The notes under the pieces: model-generated
Database searches by the model: none
Seen by the model: only the letters and a program-made list of their open reading frames with translations
What the model was told of the DNA's origin: nothing
In this document: positions 1 through 12,707 of the stretch, piece after piece
How positions within the stretch are numbered: the stretch's first letter is position 1
Layout: the number at the start of each line of letters is the position of its first letter
Program-made: the position numbers and the translations under genes
Assembly: GCA_018398585.1 (NCBI GenBank)
Contig: JAGTTD010000008.1
Coordinates: forward strand, 7,576,501-7,640,500
Direction: 5' to 3'
Length of the DNA: 64,000 bases
From: Simmondsia chinensis
Lineage: Eukaryota > Streptophyta > Magnoliopsida > Caryophyllales > Simmondsiaceae

Positions 1-3000
1 AAGCTTCTTGGGCTGCATCTGCAACATCTCTAAACTTTCTCCTCATCTTTATGGAAGTAGTGAACTTTCCATCATTATAAATTGCTTCTGGAAAGTTCCG
101 AGGATTATAATAATCTCCAATTGTAGCAGCATCTCCATTAGCTGGTTGATCATGCTCTGGCTGGTTTTCCTTCCTTTCGGTTAGTTTCTCCTGCACCAGT
201 GTATCACTGAATAGTTACTGACTGTTCATTTCTTGTGTTCTGCATGTGGATATTTTTATTCTATAGCGGATGGCAATTACCCGTTCTATGTTTTATGGTT
301 TTGAATGTTGGGAAACAACGTGATAACATGTAAAAAGATGCAGATGACTCGAATTTTAAATGATCTAATTTGGTTGAGACCCGATCCTAATTGACCCGAA
401 ATTGGGAATGATCTAACTCATTGACACAATGATGAAGATAGAGGGAACTCACGAGGGCTTTGCCTCAGTGATAGGAGGTAAGTAGGGGGAGAGAGTATTG
501 CTTTCAGCCAAAAGTTGTGGAGTTCGATTCCTCACCTTTCCGTAAGGAATCCTTGACTTAACTGCCTCCTGTGGTTTGTTGTCTCAACATGGGGCTGGGG
601 CTTCCGGGTAACCGGATTCCTCATTAGAGGAACGAAAAAAGTAGAGGGGGAAAGAACGAGATCTATGTTAAAGATATTTGAAGTTAAATCAAATTGATGT
701 AATTTTTGTATTTTTGAATTTTTAATTGGGCTAATTAGGAGTAGAATTATGTTTATTTGATAATTATTATATTAGAAGTTTATCATATTAGTTGTAGATT
801 ACTTTGTTATTATTATTTATATAGGAGTTTCTTTTCTTTTAGGACTCTAGTTTTGTATTTCTATGAACAGGGATCCAAACAGATCCTTAAGGGCAGATAT
901 TTAGTTCATTTTTATGTTTAAGAAATAGGGCTACTTAAAGCTAAGTACATTTATATTTAGTTGGTTGGACACATGGCTGTTTAACCATTCTTTCCTAGGC
1001 ACACGGATGCTTAGGAGCCTCTCAATTAGGCACATGGATGCTTAATTTCTATCATGCAAAACCCAAAACAATTAGTTACGGAATTACGATTCCAGCTTCT
1101 AGTTCCTTAGTTTAGGCAAACAATGAAATTTCAATTCCATTTTAATTCTACTTCCATTAGAATTTGAATTGGATTTACAATTGTAATTCCACAGTTTAAT
1201 TTCAACTCCATGTGTCAAAGAGAGTCTTAGTGCCTTTCAGGAATACAAAACAAAACGAAATTCGAAATAATTTCCTAGAATTGAAAAGCTAAGGAGTTAG
1301 AGTACCTCTGATGTAACAGAAGCAGCCTCTTCAATCTGTAGGACAATGCCATTCTCAGAGGCAGTCTCTTTAAGCACATTCATTCTATTCTCCAAGCTTG
1401 GTTGTCTGGTAGAAAGCTTCTGTATCATCTGCACACACGTAGTTATGTTTATTAGAGGATCCAGATCTACTTCTACTGCTACTAGATATTTATTGTTCAC
1501 ATTTATCTCTTGATTCTATCCATGGATCTATAATCTTGTATCATCTATTCAGTATTACTTTAGTCTTTATATTTCCTATGTACTCGCTATATATAGTTCA
1601 ATCAAATACAAGCCTATAATTTCACATGGTATAAGATTATGAAATATTTACGAACCCTTGGACTGACACCACAATTGTTGCGTAATTCAACAGCGCGAGC
1701 TGTGAATTCTTTTCCGAAGCGTGATGTGAAAATGTAGCGGATTTTTTGAAGTTCTGGGAACTCTCCGATTCTTGAAGCTGCAAAGATCAAGCTTGATACT
1801 GCCTCTTTCAGTTCATCTGGGCATTCTCTGCTTCATTGAGTAAACAAACACAAGACAACAAATATGAATGATTTTTCTTGCACATGTTGTGAACAGAAAA
1901 GGAAAAGAAAATATGAAGGAGAGCATTTTCTAGAGTTTGGAACGTAAGGAACACAGAGAAAAACTGGATGGAGAACTTAAACAAACTACAATAGGCTTTA
2001 AGAAAAATCACTTTCTTCCCAAAAACGGGTTGAAAAACTGGAAAGAAATCACAATCCAAACTCGCTCCAACCCTCGCTTTGGTTCTTTATTTCCAACCTT
2101 GTTATTTGTAACCCATCTTTTTGCATCCTTTCCATTTGCAGTCCTTCCTTTTCTTGTAAGCATTCACTTTTCCCTATTTTCTGTCCGTGGAACATTTTAT
2201 CTTAATTCTTTTTTCCTTCAATTCCTTGATTCCAAATGGAGCCCTAAGGGCGTGGTTGTTAGGATAGTACGGAGGAAAGTAACAATTCCATGCATACCCT
2301 TGATTTCGTCTGGATTCCAAATTCTTTGTTTGGATGTATTACTAAATCTGGAATTCTTAGATTTCGTCCATCTCAGCTTGGCGCCATACTATAAGGGTAT
2401 AAGCAAAACAAACGTTTGATGAATTATTTGTGTTCGAAATTAATAGAGGTTTATTCGTGTTTTGTCACCATGGTTTGAATGACCGCACCAATAGGGGTGT
2501 GATCACCGTGAGCATTCAATGAGTATCTATGGATCCGGAATTGGACCCCATCCATCTGAAATCCAAGGCAAAGAATTCATGCTCCCAAACAAAGTGTTAA
2601 GAATTCCACATGTGACTTACATGTGAATCCGTATGGAAAAAGAGACCAACTTATAAGTCTAGTGGATCACTTCACTTAATGCCAATTAGTTTAGGATGGA
2701 ATTCCACTTGGGCTTATATGTGGATCTCGTATGTTTCAACTCCGTAGGTAGAGCTTAAAAGGAGGTGAAATTTAACACAAAGCTTAAGGAAAATCAGCTA
2801 GTGAACAAGTCTTAAAATTTTCTTGCTCATAAAAAGCCATAATTAAAGTTGGTGATGGAGTATAAAATTGTCTACAATCTATCTATTAGTTTAAGTTTTT
2901 TGGATAGTGGGCCACTTAGCATGGTACTAGAGCTTCTTTAGCCAAGAGGTCTTGAATTTGAATCCCAATAGCTTCTTTTAATATCAAAATGATTCTGAAA

Positions 3001-3680
3001 CAAAGTATTAATTGAAATGTTATACTATCTACACTTCATACTCAACGAACTTTAGTGAGACGAGGCATGTTTTTCCAACTTCACCGAACAATTGATCCTT
3101 TTTGGACATTTTCTTTTCAGTAACCTAGGTATCCAAACTAGTTTATTGGGCAGCTTGATGAGTTTTTAGGTTGCATGCACTGTCTATTTAGAAGTTTTCT
3201 TACTCGCAACTGGATAATTTGGTGGTTGCAAGGAATTATTTGCACTCAATACCTAATGCTCTAGGACACCATGTCCAACTTGTCTTACCACTTAAGCTAA
3301 CTGCTTAGCTTAACTTTTAGATTAGTTGATTCCTAACATTTCCAAATGGTTCCAAAGCAGTAGGGAATGAGAAAGAAAGAGTCTAACTTGTTGGAGTGTT
3401 GAAGAAGAGAGATCCTTTCACACAAAAGAACACAATAGCCTTCGATCATCGTAAAGACATCAAGCATGTTTTGTTCCATGATGACATGCTCAGCGCGAAG
3501 GAGAGCGCGGTCGTGGTTGGGGAGGAGAAGGATATGGAGGACGTCAGAGCGGGCGATGGCGAGGCGGGAAAGGCGTCGGTTCCTGAGCACGACGAGGCGG
3601 GAGAGGGAGAGGTTTAACAAGGACTTGAACTTGGAGGCCTTGAAGCTCCTCCCTAGTAGTGAATCCAACATGTTTCCCAT
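1..3680 (-). CDS. IST1-like protein (ESCRT-III regulator), 5' part, four exons seen
   Basis: Exons read on the minus strand: 3680-3388, 1827-1656, 1428-1306 and 190-1, with the last continuing past the left edge. All junctions are GT-AG and phases join (97 codons+2 nt, then 172 nt, 41 codons, and 63 codons in view). The protein starts MGNMLDSLLGRSFKASK and runs through the helical IST1 (DUF292) domain, with SLLNLSLSRLVVLRNRR, HDRALLRAEHVI, SSLIFAASRIGEFPELQ, YIFTSRFGKEFTARAVELRN and KLSTRQPSLENRMNVLKE, up to about residue 196. The known family role is binding ESCRT-III (CHMP1) and VPS4 at endosomes to regulate multivesicular body sorting; that role is inferred here. The C-terminal MIT-interacting motifs lie outside the window. 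The start is the first ATG of the conserved N-terminus. The exons show no frameshift or stop, so the gene looks intact. Intron 1 (1.56 kb) is AT-rich, and intron 3 holds a SINE. Confidence 0.92.
451..640 (+). mobile_element. tRNA-derived SINE in IST1-like intron 3
   Basis: The segment contains a pol III A-box-like stretch (GCCTCAGTGATAGGAGG, about 461-477) and a B box (GAGTTCGATTCC, about 522-533) at tRNA-like spacing, then a non-tRNA body ending in an A-rich tail near 640. Similar flanking strings (tagagggaact upstream, tagaggggga downstream) look like decayed target duplications. Orientation is opposite to the host gene. Family not assigned. Confidence 0.55.
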
Positions 3681-5965
3681 TTAAGATGGAGTGAGGGAAA
3701 GAGGGATTGAAGAAGAGAAGAAATAGAGAGGTCGAGTGTAGCATACAAAGAAAAGCAATGTTATATGTATTAAACTTAAATATCTAATTTGTGTATTTTA
3801 TACATATGGTTAAAAATATAAATTTATTAAAGGGTTTTTTTTTAAAACAAAAAAAAAAAAAGAAAATTGCCTTCTAAAGTTGCTATTTTTAATTTAACTA
3901 CCATAATTTTTCATTTTTATGAAAAAGACCTTCGAAGTTTAAAAATTTTCAATCAACCATTTAGATTGACATCATTAGCTTTTTGTTGAAGATACACTTG
4001 TATTTCTATATGTTTTAAGACAAAAATAGAGATAAACAATTATGTTGGTATGAGCTCACTTAAGTAATATACCCTTGAATGGTTTTCTTGTGCAGGTTCC
4101 AATCCCTATACATGCTTATGTGTACAAAGACTTGAACTTGCACACAGAGTCACCTTAGCAGTATAATACTTTAACAAACGAGCTAAACCAACATGTCTTA
4201 TATTTTTCCCAATTTTACATATAATCTAAGTAGAATCACACGTGTAACTTAAATAGAATATTAAACGACAATAATGTAAGCGGTTTAATGAAAATATTTG
4301 AACTTGTGAAGGCGGTAACCTGAGAAGCTAAAAAATTATGAAAGTTAAATGAAAAATGACACCTTTTGAAGGTGGTTTAATGTCAAAAAACCAATTTATT
4401 AAAACATTATTCTAATTTATATTTGTAATTTAGTGATATTTTTTTAAAGGTAAGGAAAAAACATCAAAACAACCTACACACGGTTAGGCTGGCCTAGCGA
4501 TTTAAAAATAGTAATCCGAGAAAGCTGCATCCGATTTTCATACATGGGACCGCGACTGAGCGATCCCAACACAGCAACCCTAGTAGCCGCTTTATTACCC
4601 TCAAGAAATAAGTAATTTATGCAAAGTTGGTTATGAGATTTAGTGACATGCTATTATCAGCAAATATACGAAATAAGTATTAAAATAATAAAAATTGTAA
4701 ATATGCTATAGAAAATGGGGGGGGTAGATGATGGTGGGGAGGACTTAGAATACAACAAGCAAGACTTGGCTGCTTGCTTCCTTTTATGTTGCTGACGGCG
4801 GAGAGTGAGCATATGAGAAAGACAGCTGTGAGAAATAACAAATTACTTTGTAAAATATTTTAATTTTCTAAATAATATTTTATACTTGTAGTATCGGTTT
4901 TGGCAAGAGCTTTTTGTTAGCTTTTCGTATATTGTTTAACGTTTTAACTGGTCAAACAGTTAAAAGGTGTATTTGGTAAAATTTTCTTTTGGTTAGTGTT
5001 TGGTTGTTGCTTTTTTGATAATTAGCAATATAGTCGTGATATAACAAACACCTTATACAAACAAGACCTGATTCAACCTGTAGCAAAATGGGGGACAAAA
5101 CAAATACAAGAAAAACATACAATAGACCACGGAAATAGAATTACAGGGCAAAACACAGACAAAAAACCAACAGGGGCTATATGGCTACGACCACTACTGG
5201 ACATGGAGTAAGAATAAGGGAAAGATCCAGCGTACCAAAATTGGGACTGGGGTTAGCAGCTAAACAGATCGACCAATACCGTAATTCATCATCGCAATGC
5301 ACTCAATCACCACCGATTTATCACCATCAAAGCTCATGCCAAGCTTTTTTCGAATCTCGTCTTGCATCAAGAAGCTTATTAGCATCTACAACTCTTTTGC
5401 CCTTCTTCACCAGCTTCTTCGTTTTCATTTACCAATAGGCTGGACTGATCTCCTCGCACTTCTTCTTACAAGTTTCGTTTTGCTAGTTCTTTAAACCTAC
5501 AATAACTGTGTTTGGCAATGATTTTAATAGTTAGCGTTTTTATGAGTTTTTGGCGTTCGAGTACAATTCTTTGGGGCCAAAAATCTTGCTTTTGTAAAAC
5601 TTCGAAAAGTAGTTTTTCGCTTCTAAAAGCTAGTTGAGGGAAAAAAAAAAGTTTTAAACTTCTATTGAATAAGGGAGTTGTTATTAATAGGGCAAAAAAT
5701 ATAATTGCCGGAGCAATAATATGACTTACAAACAATAAGAGCTATAAAATTGCCCTGAAAATTATGATTTTGCTCTAATAATAATAATTTTGCTATAATA
5801 ATAATGATATTATCCTTTAATAATTGATAGTATATACACACATTCAATCTACATATTTATTTTTCTTAAAAGGTATTTTTGAAAATATTTATTTAGTGAG
5901 AAAAAAGTCTAGTTAATTAAAGATGTCTATTTACCTTTTTATTTTTTATTTTATAAATATTTAAT
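3681..5965. other. Intergenic, no gene recognised
   Basis: AT-rich DNA upstream of the IST1-like gene. A TATA-like run near 3760-3770 on the minus strand could serve that gene's promoter. The stretch 5060-5500 is less AT-rich and has short ORFs on both strands (85 aa at 5181-5438 plus), but I recognise no family and see no splice structure. A segment beginning with tgtttggc near 5511 has a partly inverted partner near 6400 (gccaaaca), so a decayed MITE is possible. Nothing else is supported. Confidence 0.5.
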
Positions 5966-5967
5966 AT

Positions 5968-6000
<33 letters not shown>

Positions 6001-6009
<9 letters not shown>

Positions 6010-6165
6010 TTTTTAAGATGGTAAAGCCATGGGGAGGAGGAAGGGCATAAACCCTTTAAATCCTCAATAAAGAGGAGACCACTTTTGAGCTTTGTGGGAT
6101 TCGATCCCGGGTCACCTTGTTGGCAACCGGGGATCACGACCACTCGGCTATGTCCCCAAGGGACA
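6001..6165 (-). mobile_element. tRNA-derived SINE inserted in a TA microsatellite
   Basis: Read on the minus strand it begins near 6165 with a tRNA-like head: A box TAGCCGAGTGG and B box GGATCGAATCC at the usual spacing. A body follows, then an A tail that appears as the T run at 6001-6014 on the plus strand. Both flanks are ttttcatatatatata (about 5966 onward and 6166 onward), consistent with a target-site duplication, although the (TA)n context makes its exact length uncertain. Confidence 0.7.
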
Positions 6166-6939
6166 TTTTTCATATATATATATATATACATACATACATA
6201 CACACACACACACCAAATTATTTAGTTGATTTAAAAAATATTTAGCTCTTTGACTTTATATGTAATTTAAGTCACTTTAATAGCATAAAACTATCTGCTA
6301 ACAAAAAACAACCAACAACAATAGCTATTCGCTATTAGCTAATATCTAACAACCAATAGATAACAGTTAGCTGCTATCAGCCAACAACTAGTAGCTAATA
6401 GATGAAGCCAAACATACAGCCTAAAAAGGCCTACTTTTATTTATTTATTTTGTTAGATCTTAATTGGTACTCATATGGCCTAAACCATGCCTAATAAATT
6501 ACATTAGGATTAAAATGAGCTAAAACAAGATTAGCTACAAAATAGGTTTATTACATGTCGAAAATGAATCACTTTATGTTGTGAATGAACTCAAAAAGCT
6601 GCATTTCGATTCTGATAGCTAACATGGCAAAAGTGTAAATAAGTACAAAAGTAGGGGCTAAACCAATCTTAATTTTGAAGATTTGCACCGTTTGGTTATT
6701 ATCCAAAATGTCCCTGCCTGTTTGTACTAATTGCTACCCGTGCCTCTACTCGTGCTGCCCAATGTACCTGTTTTCGTTATTGAGTTGACGCGTGTCCCTC
6801 TCCTAGCCATTCATCTAAACCAAGGCGGTGCTTTTCTCGCCCTTGGATTTGCGTTTTTCTTGGGCTTTCTCGACCGTTGGATGAGATCTTATGGATGGCT
6901 ATGATGTGAAGCTAGGATTAGACACGAATTGAAGGCAAT

Positions 6940-7440
6940 GGAGTATATAATCGTGAGTTTAGGCTTTGGCAGATGAGAAGCTCATTTCGTTTATGGTTTC
7001 CACCTTTTCTCTTTGGGTTTTCTATTTTATCTTGCCTTCTCTATGAAACTCTAACCTTAAATTGCTTCTTTGAATTACCTTCATGGCAAATCAAAGCATG
7101 TGAGTCAAAATCCATGGAGGTTTTGAAGCTACTGGTGAGAAGTTGTTCAAGATCTAGGGTTTGTATGTTAGGTTTCTGTTTTAAAAGCCAGGATTGAGTC
7201 TATATTTTGAGTTCTTATGTTGTATTTATTTTTTATTGGTTGTAATAAGTGTATAAGTTGTAATAATCACCTATATAGTAGAGATCTCTCTAAAAATAGA
7301 GAGCTGAGGATTACGACCATCTTTTTAGAGTCTGGACCTTGTAAAAATCCTGGAGTTCTTCGTTGTGTTTGCTTTAGATTTGAGATCTCGTGTTTGTAAT
7401 TCGTTCTTCTTGCTTTTTGCGACTTGTAAAGGTTTAACTC
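6940..7440 (+). promoter_or_regulatory. Promoter-like segment with TATA box; transcript unknown
   Basis: GAGTATATAATC (TATATAA at 6944-6950) is followed about 30 nt later by a T/C-rich leader-like region with several short ORFs (74 aa from 6973, 60 aa from 7217). The stretch to about 7440 resembles either the 5' part of a host transcript or an R-U5 portion of an LTR. I found no partner LTR in the window and no recognisable coding exon before element D begins at 7769. This is a candidate promoter only. Confidence 0.3.
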
Positions 7441-7768
7441 AAGCTATCTCGCCTAAAATGTTAAACATTTTTGAAAATAAAATGTTTTTAGCTTCTCCAT
7501 TTGTATTTGAAAGGTGAGAACAATCTTCACTATTTTATGAGTTCTTCTTTATAATTGAGATGGTTGTTTACCACGTTTCAAGTTTTACTTAAAGGTGATC
7601 TCTAGTCCTCATCCAACATAACCATATTAACCCCGACAATTTAAAAGTTCATTTGTTCTCAAATGAATCCATTTTCTTGTCTAAGAGATCCTGTTTGCCA
7701 AAGCAAGTAAAGGCCAGAGTTTGCGACTAGGCATGCCTTCTCACTAGTTTGTCTTGCCTTATCCAAAG

Positions 7769-8793
7769 TGTTAGAAAAATTGCCTTAAAATAGGAAAATT
7801 GCAGTAAAAATTCAACAAATAATCTAGCAGTAAAAATATGTAATGAAAACAGTGGAATTGTAGCAAAATGATAACAAACAATTCCAACGAAAAATATCTA
7901 AAAATAGCAATCAAAACAATACTGAAAGTGGGGAAAGAGGCTACAATACCGGAAAGTAATTAGAACATGCAACGACGGAGAGAGTAATTAGAAAGATCTT
8001 ACAAAATAATAATATCGCGCAGTGGTAAATGCCACTGTCCTAAAAGACGATTTCGCCATTGCTCCGGTGCACACAGTATAACCGGCGGCCGTCCTCCAGA
8101 ATTAATGCGATCCGACTCTTAACGTGCACTCGTTAATTTTCGGGTAGGAGCGTCTAAGAACTTTGCCCCAAATCTAGATCTGAAATTAGAATTTAGATAT
8201 CTTTGTGAAAACGAGCATAATTGATAAGCAACAGAGCATTCCCAAACCAACCACTATCATCTCCTCACAAATAAGTCTCGATACTCCCCTTCTCTTCATT
8301 ATTACACTCATAAACCCGGAACTGGAGAAGAGCTGGTCCAATGAAGTCGTTTTGGGATCGCAATGAAAAGACCTCGTAAAGGAGATAAATTTTGATCTGA
8401 TGATGTTGGGAAGTCAGAGTGGGGTGGGATTATATATTATTTAGAGAAGAAGATTGGCGTAGTTTTTTAGGGGGACATGAATTTTTTTTTTTAGATTTTA
8501 ATTTGCAACGGCAATTTTATGGGACGTAATAAATTGCAACGGTAAAATAATAGACGTAATAAATTACAACGGTAAAAAGTATTAAAATCGGGTGCAATAA
8601 ATATCAACGGCTATAAATGGTCACAAATTTAATGACATCAAATCGCTACGGGTAAGCGGCTAGTAATGAGTCTTTAAAAATATTTTCCGAGAAATAAATG
8701 GACCCGTTAAGAAAAGGATCATCCACACTATTTCTTAATGTGGGATACAACTCCCCTATAAATCTAAATATAAGCTTGTATTATTTTTCCACA
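7769..8793 (-). repeat. Element D, left (3') LTR
   Basis: About 1,025 bp, TGTTAG...CCACA on the plus strand, nearly co-linear with 12423-13448. It contains the U3/R-like segment with the 14-mer CTAAAAGACGATTT (8040-8053) and the GTGCACACAGTATAA stretch just beyond it. Confidence 0.88.
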
Positions 8794-11700
8794 AGAAGGA
8801 TACAAGCGGAAAAGAGCAAAGAAGGATAGATTGGGCAAAGGGAGTTTAGTTTTTCAGTGCCGATGTCTCGCGACTTGAATCGTCACCTAGTGTAACCCAA
8901 GTTTGGGACCAACATCTTGTAAGATGACTTTCGTCTTGAACCTCACAAGGGGTTGTATAGTCTTCCACTTGGACACGTACAGAACTCCAGATCTCGACAA
9001 CTCCTGCGGTGTGGCGCGTTTAATCGGCCATGCGCTCGTCTTGGATATCCATAGGCCCTCTAGAAAGCAAGTCTTAAACCTTCATAGGGAGCGGCCACAC
9101 TCCCACACCTATATAGGTAGATCCCATCAAGGGTGTGTTACCGCACACCGCCAAACATATGGCTATAGGTTCATAAAGAGGTAGAGCTCAACCTTACTCC
9201 TTAGTAACATAATGAAAACTCATGCGGTTCGGCGCGTTTTATCGTATATACAATTGGCATGAAAGAGATATACCGCAAATTTGTCAATTTCACATACCAT
9301 CACAATTGCGAAACATTATCATGTCAAGTTAATTGGATCACCACCAGTTTAGGTCACAAAAGACCATATACTCGTTCTCATCACACTTAGAGTACATACA
9401 TTATTACTATTATGGGTAATCCATGTATTACCAATATTGTATCAAATTTTGGTGATCTAAAGAGAAGGGGGTACAAAAGACCATAATTTGCAAGATGGCT
9501 TTTACAATTCAACTTAAGGCAACCCAAGCCTCTACAAGGCTCTTGAGTCCAAGTGCTTAGCATCATCAAGCTATTTACACCGTCTTTGGACAATCGCCAA
9601 AATAATATTTCTACCTTAATCAATTTCTATAAGCTAGCTATAACAAGCAAACATTGGTAAAAACACAATAATAAGAAAAGATTATGATCAAATAACATAC
9701 CTCATAGGCTCTCGGGTGCTCTTACAACCCCCCATAATGGAATGTCTCACAATACATTCCTAAGCTGTTCTATTTTTCTACATGCCAACTCAATGTTTAA
9801 GGGCAACTAAAATATGCAGGTTTCAAAGGGGTGTCATAAAATATAGCTCACTAATGAGCCTAAATACATTGTAATTAGTAGAATATCTTTCATTGATAGT
9901 AGAAACCAAACACAACAAAAAGTCTATTACAAAGAGCACTTTAATATTCATTATTTGGATCCATGTATATAAGACTAGATCTACTAGTGATATATGATAT
10001 AATAGGATGAATGTTGTCTTATTCATCAAAACATAATGCTATCAATCACCTTAGCATATTTAGTTTGTGACGAGATGCCATGCTTTTCTCCTCAACAGAT
10101 AAACACTAGAGCCATATAGTCATCCAAATGACCACATGAGCTTACAACATATGGCAATAACCCTAATAAGGTATCTAGACATAAGCTGAATACCATGCTC
10201 ATGATCAAACAAGGTTCTCATATGGCCTGAACCTTACCCTTTTCTCAGAACTCGAAAAGAAGGCATAAACAATAATCCAAAGTGCATAATAGTCTTCCAG
10301 GATAACACAAGTCCACATATGACTCAAATATATCAATGCTTTTCCCAACCACAAGTTGAAATTTAGCAAAACATAGCAAGCTCAGCATAGACAGCCCAAA
10401 AAACAGCAGTTGCACAACATTACAGCAAGAACAAATTCAGCACTTCAAAAATTCAGCAGCATATAGTCATAATCTGCAGTATGTACACAACATACAATCC
10501 AAAATCAATATGAACGGCACCAAATTCAGTATGAGCATCACCTTTCAGCAGGTAAATGTCATAAACTGCCAATGAACAACAACACACAGCAGCTGATAAC
10601 CCATAACAACTTGTAGCGACACATTCAGCTTGAAAAATACATGTTTCAAAACTTAAAACAACATGTGTTTTCATCATTTCAAGCAACATATACCAACATA
10701 TGCAACTTACTTCAATCATGGCAATGGGAAACACATGAGACATATCAACATGGAGGCTAGGACACTAAATTATACATAGATTTTTCACAAGAATTCACAA
10801 GTTCTCTATTCCCTTTATAATGATAAACTATTTCACTTAGGTTACTCAAACATCTGCAAGAAACTCCAATTCTTACATACAAAGTCTAATCCAAGGTTAA
10901 ACTTAAAACATGTAATGCTCTATCCACACACCGGATCCGAGATTGTGCAACTAGACATACCTAACCTAAGAGTTGCCAACTCTAGGTTCAAGACTTCATT
11001 CTAACAAGTTCACAATGAATCTCAAGCATTAATTTTTTTTTTACCACAACAATCACATGAAAAATTGAAAACGCAAACAATTCAATTTCCGTACAGCACA
11101 ACAGTAGCACAGGACCATTCCAGGGTGTTCAAACCAAAACAGAATCCAAACCAAGGATTCCCATCCGACCACTAACAAGGTTAGGCTCAAGCAATTTAAC
11201 ACCAAAATCGCTTCACCAAAATAGAATCTACATCATATTCTCAACCGACCATACACAAAGCCGAACAAGCCATTACTACAGAACCGCTCCACCGATCAAG
11301 TGTACCTAGAGCTTTCTCACTTCAAGACAAATGGTTAGTCTCAAGCATAAACATCTTTTTCACAAAAAGGAAACAAAAAGATGTTCAAAAACAGTGAGAA
11401 ATCCAATGCTACCTAGGTCACCTAATCAAGTGCCCAAAATATCAGGACACTTAAACTTGTCTCTACCACTATATAGGAGACAAACCAGTGTTTTTGAAGC
11501 AGTCTGACACTCAAACAACAATGATCCATTTCCGAAACTAGTCCAACCCGACTAATGACAACCCAGGACTTCAAGAAGGTCCTAATCAATTAGACACTTG
11601 GTTGGCAAACACATCAGGTTATTGTCTTACATACACCAGTAATAGGGTGGAATATTATTACTTCAACCTATTGGGACAAGAATCAAATATAATTTGCATC

Positions 11701-12390
11701 GTCATTTTCAAAGTCCAAAATAATGCATTCCACATGTCAAGTTCTCATTATTGATCTATAAGACAATACCCTCCCACAATTCATTAGGTTGTAGCATGAG
11801 TCATATGAATGTGAGTTCAAATTTTTACATGATAATTACCAAAAAAATACCATAGTTAAAATCTAAAATTTTAACTAATTTCAAAACACTTGTTTTAAAT
11901 ATTTCATTTTCCAAAGCAACTTGTTTTGTTTCCATACATAGTAACTAATAACTCAGGTTACTCTAGCCTTGTTTTCGGACATAATTTAGACTATATAGGA
12001 ACCACATTTTTACCACCAAATTAATTCATAAAATCACAATATTTGCACGACACTCCCCACAACGATTTAATTCTACTTTCAATTAAAACCCTAACCTTCT
12101 GCTTCTCAATCTCCATCTTCTGATCAACTTCATCCAATTTTATTTGCTCCAGGAAATATCCCAATTGGCCCAATCGAAAACCCTTTTGCTCTATCAGGCA
12201 ACAAATTCTCCCCAAAACTATTCTCATCAATCACTCCAAAGATCTCACTTTTTCCTAAATTTTTCTGAAATTATTATTATTATTATTTTTTCTTTTAGAT
12301 CTGTTAACCCTTTTTAGGTCTAAGCACATATCAAAATTTCAATTACTTATCATAAATTCTTAAGATTATAAAGAAGATAAATTCTTATTA
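8794..12390. other. Internal region of element D, non-coding filler
   Basis: Mostly AT-rich DNA without recognisable retrotransposon domains. About 8860-9240 is distinctly more GC-rich than its surroundings and carries a 93-aa ORF (8903-9184, plus) with no family I recognise. The stretch 9250-12000 has only short ORFs. The purine-rich run just inside the left LTR (8794-8845, plus strand) is in the wrong orientation for the polypurine tract expected from the inferred minus direction. Confidence 0.6.
12021..12230 (-). CDS. Hypothetical 69-aa ORF at the gag position of element D
   Basis: The ORF begins about 190 nt inside the 5' LTR and encodes a charged, helix-prone peptide (LDEVDQKMEIEKQKVRVLIE in the middle) that could form a short coiled coil. 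It resembles no retrotransposon Gag I know. It may be a scrap of a captured host exon, or chance. No start context or splice evidence decides between these. Confidence 0.25.
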   Translation of the reverse strand: MMRIVLGRICCLIEQKGFRLGQLGYFLEQIKLDEVDQKMEIEKQKVRVLIESRIKSLWGVSCKYCDFMN

Positions 12391-12406
12391 CCATGATTGA
12401 TCTATA

Positions 12407-12707
12407 AAATCGTCTTTTAGATTGTTAGAAAAATTGCCTTAAAATAGGAAAATTGTAGTGAAAATTCAGCAAAAAATCCAGTAGTAAAAATATGCAATGA
12501 AAATAGTGGAATTGTAGCAAAATGATAACAAAAAATTCCAACAAAAAATATCTAAAAATAGCAATCAAAAGAATACTGAAAGTGGGGAAAGAGGCTACAA
12601 TACCGGAAAGCAATTAGAACATTTAACGAAGGAAAGAGTAATTAGAAAGATCTTACAAAATAATAATATCGTGCCGTGGTAAATGCCACTGTCCTAAAAG
12701 ACGATTT
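12407..12707 (-). promoter_or_regulatory. Inverted pair linking LTR interior to primer-site position (candidate self-primer)
   Basis: Directly seen: plus-strand 12407-12420 is AAATCGTCTTTTAG and 12694-12707 is its exact reverse complement CTAAAAGACGATTT. The first arm lies 2 bases inside the element from the 5' LTR end (12423), exactly where a primer-binding site belongs, and no TGG-initiated tRNA-type site is there. The second arm lies inside the LTR, about 25 nt downstream (minus strand) of a TATA-like TTATACT (12735-12729), where the transcript would start. Inference: the RNA 5' end folds onto the primer site and primes reverse transcription, as known for yeast Tf1. Element E keeps the same arrangement. 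Confidence 0.5.

Noticed and set aside
1937..2419. 160-aa ORF on the plus strand
   Set aside because: It lies within intron 1 of the IST1-like gene on the opposite strand, has no recognised motif and runs through low-complexity T-rich DNA.
5181..5438. 85-aa ORF and overlapping frames
   Set aside because: Coding-like composition, but no family, no splice structure and no promoter evidence; left as unassigned intergenic.
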